Positions 15,388 to 19,232 of a stretch of DNA of 19,232 nt are shown in pieces; position 1 is the first letter of the stretch, and each line of letters begins with the position of its first letter. The notes under the pieces were generated by a model. That model had not been told where the DNA came from, did not search any database, and was given only the letters and a program-made list of their open reading frames with translations. A program made the position numbers and the translations under genes. Source of the DNA: SFWF01 sp045636705. Its GTDB lineage: Bacteria > Bacillota > Clostridia > Oscillospirales > Acutalibacteraceae. The stretch covers positions 1 through 19,232 of the forward strand of contig JAZTYA010000013.1 in assembly GCA_045636705.1 (NCBI GenBank), in the 5' to 3' direction.

Positions 15388-16212
15388 ATGGAAAGATATA
15401 AGGAAATTGAACGAAGTATTATAAAAAAATTCAGAAAAAGTATTTGGAATAATTTTGTCGGAGCCGTAAACGAATACAATCTCATAAGCGAAGGGGATAA
15501 AATTGCCGTTTGTATATCGGGTGGTAAGGATTCGGTACTTATGGCAAAGTGCATGCAGGAACTTTGTAGGCACAGCCTTTATCCTTTTGAATTAGTTTTT
15601 CTCGTAATGGACCCGGGTTATAACGAAGAAAACCGCAAGCTTATTGAAGCAAACGCTAATCTGCTAAATATCCCTATTACAATTTTTGAAAGTAATATTT
15701 TTGACGTCGCATATTCGGCAGGCGGTTCTCCTTGCTATCTTTGCGCTAGAATGAGAAGGGGATGCCTTTATTCAAAGGCAAAGGAGTTAGGCTGCAATAA
15801 AATAGCGCTCGGACACCATTTTGACGATATGATTGAAACGTTACTTCTCAATATGACCTATGCCAGTGAGATAAAAACAATGTTACCAAAACTTAAAGCT
15901 CAAAACTTTGAAGGAATGGAACTTATCCGACCTCTTTACAAGGTTAAGGAAAAGGATATAATAGCTTGGTCAAAATATAATGAGTTAACCTTTTTACAGT
16001 GCGCTTGCAAGTTTACTGCAGAGAGCACAGAACACGAGGAACTTTCAAAGCGCAGAGAAATTAAAAGGCTTATAGCAGAGATTAAGAAAACAAACCCCGT
16101 AGTTGATGATAATATCTTCAGAAGTATTCATAATGTAAACCTTTCTGCCATTGTGGGCTTCCGCGATTCCGATAAGGGTGATAAGCATAGCTACCTCGAA
16201 AATTACGACTGA
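15388..16212 (+). CDS. ttcA: TtcA-like tRNA 2-thiocytidine synthetase (PP-loop ATPase)
   Basis: The 274-residue protein contains the ATP-pyrophosphatase PP-loop SGGKDS (44-49), a PCYLC motif with C116 and C119, and a further CxC pair C205/C207. TtcA uses a PP-loop and three cysteines holding an iron-sulfur cluster to thiolate cytidine 32 in tRNA, and this spacing fits. HHFDDMIETLLLNM (143-156) is also typical of the TtcA/TilS superfamily. No N-terminal zinc fingers as in TtuA are present, and the TilS C-terminal domains are absent. GGAG a few bases before ATG 15388 supports the start. It is slightly shorter than Proteobacterial TtcA (about 310). The exact tRNA position modified is inferred from family. 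The next gene is a tRNA-Arg, in which position 32 is C. Confidence 0.85.
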   Translation: MERYKEIERSIIKKFRKSIWNNFVGAVNEYNLISEGDKIAVCISGGKDSVLMAKCMQELCRHSLYPFELVFLVMDPGYNEENRKLIEANANLLNIPITIFESNIFDVAYSAGGSPCYLCARMRRGCLYSKAKELGCNKIALGHHFDDMIETLLLNMTYASEIKTMLPKLKAQNFEGMELIRPLYKVKEKDIIAWSKYNELTFLQCACKFTAESTEHEELSKRREIKRLIAEIKKTNPVVDDNIFRSIHNVNLSAIVGFRDSDKGDKHSYLENYD

Positions 16213-16218
16213 TATTTA

Positions 16219-16247
16219 TTGACAAAAACACCCACCTGATGTAATAT
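16219..16247 (+). promoter_or_regulatory. Promoter of tRNA-Arg
   Basis: Perfect TTGACA (16219-16224), 17 bases, TAATAT (16242-16247), about 32 bases before the mature tRNA 5' end. Confidence 0.8.
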
Positions 16248-16279
16248 GTTTAAAGGCAGTTTTACTGCACAAAATATTT

Positions 16280-16356
16280 GCGTCCATAGCTCAGCAGGAT
16301 AGAGCGTCCGCCTCCTAAGCGGAAGGTCGGGGATTCGAATTCCTTTGGGCGCGCCA
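16280..16356 (+). tRNA. tRNA-Arg (anticodon CCT)
   Basis: All arms fold: acceptor GCGTCCA (16280-16286) with TGGGCGC (16346-16352), discriminator G and an encoded CCA (16354-16356); anticodon stem TCCGC/GCGGA around the loop CTCCTAA with anticodon CCT at 16314-16316, reading AGG; T-loop TTCGAAT. The acceptor includes one G-T pair and the T-stem two. Position 32 of the loop is C, the base TtcA modifies in Arg tRNAs elsewhere. Confidence 0.95.
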
Positions 16357-16357
16357 G

Positions 16358-16389
16358 AAAAAAGACAGGCTTTTTGGCTTGTCTTTTTT
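16358..16389 (+). terminator. tRNA-Arg terminator
   Basis: Stem AAAAAAGACAGGC (16358-16370) pairs with GCTTGTCTTTTTT (16377-16389), one G-T pair, 6-base loop, ending in a T-run. It begins two bases after the CCA. Confidence 0.9.
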
Positions 16390-16487
16390 TATTATGTTTC
16401 AAATTGAATGAACGAGAAATCGTAAAGATACACAAAAAAGGAAGTGTAGTTTTGTAAAAAAAGATAGTTAATTTTTATAAAATAGCA

Positions 16488-16516
16488 TTGACAATAATAA
16501 GCTTTTTTGGTAAAAT
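16488..16516 (+). promoter_or_regulatory. Promoter of the discoidin-repeat gene
   Basis: TTGACA (16488-16493), a 17-base spacer and TAAAAT (16511-16516) with TGG upstream (extended -10). The start is expected near 16523, leaving a leader of about 58 bases. AAAGGAT at 16565-16571 is the likely ribosome binding site. Confidence 0.8.
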
Positions 16517-16580
16517 TAGTGTGAAGAATTGGGGTAATATATTTATCCTGAATTAAGGTGAATGAAAGGATAGTTTTGCT

Positions 16581-19232
16581 ATGAAGAAAACATTCAAAAG
16601 AGCATTAAGCACTTTATTAGCTATTTGCATTCTTGTTGCAACTGCTACATGCTTAATGGGTGTTCCCGTTTTTGCGGAAACAACAACTACTATTACGGAA
16701 GGACAAATGACCAACAACGTTGCTAATAGCGTTCTTGAAGGCCTTACAGCTGCAGAGAAAAACAAAAAGGTTATCGCTTATGCTGTTGCGCAGTCTAAGT
16801 ATGGATACTATGCTTTCGATGGTATTAATACTGCGGACAACCGTTGGTATGGTGGTCCAATCAACGCTTCCAATCCTGAACAGTATGTTATGATTGACCT
16901 CGGCGCCGAGTACATAGTAACCGGTATTAAGATTAACTTTAGAAACGACGTAAACAGACGTCTTGACTATGGTATCTATGGTGCTACTACTATTGGCGGT
17001 CTTGATTTTACTGCAGAGAATAAGGCGGCAATTAACGACTACCTTGTAACTTATGGTGCAGCTCTTAAGACAGGTACAACTGCTTATTCTAAGGATTTCA
17101 CAGGAAACCTTGCTATGACAGTGCCTACAAAATATACCAGAGCACGTTACGTTATGGTTAACATGACCAAGCAGTATGATGGTGATATGTGCCTTTTTGA
17201 GTGTGAAGTTTTTGGTTATAAGCTCTCTTCTGATAAATATGTCGTTGACCATGCTAACCATACTATCACATTGACTACGCCTTGGCAGCAAACCGGTGTT
17301 ACTGCTGGAGAGTTAGCTGAAGCTCTTGATTTCGCAGGTAATGCTACCTTAGAAATTAGTAAGGGCTCAGACCAGGTTTTAGTTGATGGCGATACACTTA
17401 CAGTTAAGCATGTTATCAATTCTAATATTTCTGAAATTGCAAATAAAACTGTTGCTGATACAGTTTACACAATTAACTATACACCTACTTCTTACAACGT
17501 GGCATATAACTCACTTGCAGGTCTTTCTGATAACGAAAGATATGCTTCTGTTTTTGAATCTGCTGCAGGTAATGGTATCAACTCTCCTTTTTCAAAGGGA
17601 CACAACGGATTCGACGGTGCTATTGACGGTTCAAACAACGCTGGTCAGTGGTATCCCGGTAAAGGATTTCCTCAGTGGCTCTTACTTGACCTTGGTGCAG
17701 TTTACAACTTAACAGGCATCAAGGCTTTATGGAGAGCAAATGAAGAGAGAACATATACATACGATATGTATGCTTTAAACGACCTTGCAGACGTAGGTTA
17801 TACTGGCGCGTGGAGCCGTGAAAAGAAGGATGATATTGCAAACGCAATTCTTACAAACGGTGCTAATTATAAGATTTTAAGTCAGCAGACCGCTAAAATG
17901 TATAAGTCACATAAATTTACATCGGAGCCTCAGGGACGTTATATCTTAATTCACGTTACTAATTCTCCGAACGGTGATATCAACTTTGCCGAGATGGAAA
18001 TCTTCGGTTACACACCTTTGATTTCGTCTTCTGCTGATGTAAAGATTGATAGCGCTAATAAAACTATTTCCTTGCCTTCAAGTTGGGGAAGCAAGACCGT
18101 TGCCGACTTAAAGAACGTTATTGGCGGCGTTAAGGGCAATGCTTATCTTTCAATTGCTAAGGACGATAGCGCTACTCTGGATAGTGGCGACGTAGTTACT
18201 GTAAATCATGCAGCAAGCACACTTTTAACTGCTTCTGCAGGAGTTCCTTTTGGTGCTACTACAGACTATACAATTAGCATTGCATCTGCTAACCTAGCAC
18301 TTAACAAGCCTGTTCTTGCTAACAAGGCTAACACAAACTATGGTCCTGAGAAGGCTGTTAACGGTTATTATCAGGATTCTGCGACAGGTACTGCTTCTCA
18401 GAAGAGACAGTGGATGACCAGCGGTACAGGAAATTCAGCATCTGCCGTTAGACCTTGGATTATCATTGACTTAGGCGCTAGCTATAATCTAGCATCCTTA
18501 AAGCCCTTCTTTGACCCCGGCGCTGCATATGCATTTGATGTTTATGTTGTTGAAGAGATTGCGGCTGTATGGAGTGCCGATAACGTACAGACTATCGGAG
18601 TTGCTATCTTAGCTACAACACCTGTTTTGTCTGATACTTCTCAAACATTAGGTGGACCTTCTGTTGACCTTTCTGCAAAAGGACGTTATGTTTTAGTTAA
18701 GTTCAATAACCGTAATAATGGTAATAACACACTTTCTCTTTATGAATTAGAAATCTATGGTTACAACATTGATTCTAAGGAAAGTGTGATTGACAATACT
18801 TCAAGCACAATTACTATTCCTTATTCTTGGGGCTCTGAAGTTACTGCTGATAAGCTTTTAAGTGACGTAACCGTTTCAGGCGCTGCTTATGCTTCAGTTA
18901 ACAAGGCAGGGGAATATCTTGCAAACGGAGATACCCTTGTTATAACCTATACTAAGGGCTCAACCGTTGGTACAAGGAATTATAAAATTCTTATGCCTAG
19001 CAAGGCAAGTGTTGCAATTGGTAAAAACTCATTGGCTTGTGATTTAACAGCTAATAACTATGGTCCTTCTTATGCGTTTAATGGTGATACGGCAGGTAGA
19101 CAGTGGATGTCAAACGGTGCTTTAAACGGAACCGCTTGGATTATAGTTGACCTTGGTGCTAACTATAATCTTACTTCTGCTACAACCTATCTTGGTAAGG
19201 GTGACGACAATAAGAGAACCTATTACTATAAC
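16581..19232 (+). CDS. Large secreted protein with repeated discoidin (F5/8 type C-like) domains, 3' end outside window
   Basis: I followed the frame from ATG 16581 to the window end: 884 codons without a stop. A Sec signal peptide covers about residues 1-33 (basic start, hydrophobic core ATATCLMGVPVFA, then ETTTT). It is followed by alternating modules. Discoidin-like domains lie at about 63-214, 305-478, 571-730 and 811 to the edge, each with an (I/L)(I/V)DLGA.Y.(V/L)T-type strand and, in the three complete ones, a closing RYV/I..V...E.E(I/V)(F/Y)GY pattern. Three spacers of about 80-90 residues (216-303, 480-570, 730-810) share NKTI.LP.SWGS-type starts and a V..GD.(L/V).V motif, resembling Ig-like spacers of Gram-positive surface proteins. 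Such domains usually bind sugars, often as CBM32. No catalytic domain or cell-wall anchor is seen; either may lie beyond the edge. GCT, CTT and AAG codons suggest strong expression. Confidence 0.88.
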   Translation, partial: MKKTFKRALSTLLAICILVATATCLMGVPVFAETTTTITEGQMTNNVANSVLEGLTAAEKNKKVIAYAVAQSKYGYYAFDGINTADNRWYGGPINASNPEQYVMIDLGAEYIVTGIKINFRNDVNRRLDYGIYGATTIGGLDFTAENKAAINDYLVTYGAALKTGTTAYSKDFTGNLAMTVPTKYTRARYVMVNMTKQYDGDMCLFECEVFGYKLSSDKYVVDHANHTITLTTPWQQTGVTAGELAEALDFAGNATLEISKGSDQVLVDGDTLTVKHVINSNISEIANKTVADTVYTINYTPTSYNVAYNSLAGLSDNERYASVFESAAGNGINSPFSKGHNGFDGAIDGSNNAGQWYPGKGFPQWLLLDLGAVYNLTGIKALWRANEERTYTYDMYALNDLADVGYTGAWSREKKDDIANAILTNGANYKILSQQTAKMYKSHKFTSEPQGRYILIHVTNSPNGDINFAEMEIFGYTPLISSSADVKIDSANKTISLPSSWGSKTVADLKNVIGGVKGNAYLSIAKDDSATLDSGDVVTVNHAASTLLTASAGVPFGATTDYTISIASANLALNKPVLANKANTNYGPEKAVNGYYQDSATGTASQKRQWMTSGTGNSASAVRPWIIIDLGASYNLASLKPFFDPGAAYAFDVYVVEEIAAVWSADNVQTIGVAILATTPVLSDTSQTLGGPSVDLSAKGRYVLVKFNNRNNGNNTLSLYELEIYGYNIDSKESVIDNTSSTITIPYSWGSEVTADKLLSDVTVSGAAYASVNKAGEYLANGDTLVITYTKGSTVGTRNYKILMPSKASVAIGKNSLACDLTANNYGPSYAFNGDTAGRQWMSNGALNGTAWIIVDLGANYNLTSATTYLGKGDDNKRTYYYN

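Noticed and set aside
16653..17291. 212-residue minus-strand open frame opposite the discoidin gene
   Set aside because: It lies wholly inside a sense frame with clear signal peptide and domain motifs; its Ser/Cys/Val-rich product resembles no protein and is a shadow of biased codons.
17383..17712. 109-residue plus-strand frame inside the discoidin gene
   Set aside because: It is an alternative frame of the long coding region, with low-complexity Leu/Gln/Thr content and no ribosome binding site.

Overview
The window looks like chromosome from a low-GC Firmicute of the Clostridia type, probably an uncultured relative. This rests on strong AAGGAGG-type ribosome binding sites, TTGACA/TATAAT-type promoters with 17-base spacers, AT-rich intergenic DNA, hairpin-plus-T-run terminators, lipoprotein and Sec signals of Gram-positive style, and gene content (BmrCD/LmrCD-like exporter pair, family 3 binding protein, MATE pump, YifB/ComM, NIF3, TtcA-like). 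I cannot name a species.

Layout. 1-1526 is very AT-rich and holds the tail of an unrecognised gene and two overlapping small membrane-protein genes, the second a zinc-ribbon plus DUF2628-like protein. 1737-3698 is uvrB, ending in a bidirectional terminator shared with a converging four-gene operon on the minus strand (8598 down to 3740): MarR-type regulator, two half-size ABC exporters that form an evident heterodimer, and a HAD hydrolase, with gene gaps of 3, 3 and -1 bases. The operon promoter overlaps a palindromic GTTAAC-rich operator, so autorepression by the MarR protein is likely. Divergent from it, 8721-11197 is a complete polar amino acid ABC uptake operon (lipoprotein, terminator-like hairpin, permease, ATPase).

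Next is the most unusual part of the window: a promoter at 11200-11228 followed by a roughly 281-base imperfect inverted-repeat element (11237-11517) lying between that promoter and the TTG start of a MATE efflux gene (11532-12890). It is either a MITE-like insertion or a large structured leader RNA. A bidirectional terminator then separates MATE from a minus-strand pair, NIF3-like protein and ComM/YifB ATPase, whose promoter is back to back with that of a TtcA-like tRNA sulfurtransferase (15388-16212). A tRNA-Arg(CCT) with encoded CCA follows.

From 16581 to the right edge runs one uninterrupted reading frame of at least 884 codons, open at its 3' end. It encodes a secreted protein with a signal peptide and alternating discoidin (F5/8 type C-like) domains and roughly 80-90-residue spacer domains, at least four of the former.

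Functionally the window combines housekeeping DNA repair and tRNA modification with drug-efflux-type and amino acid transport and one large glycan- or surface-binding protein. I see no CRISPR array, transposase, prophage or origin.
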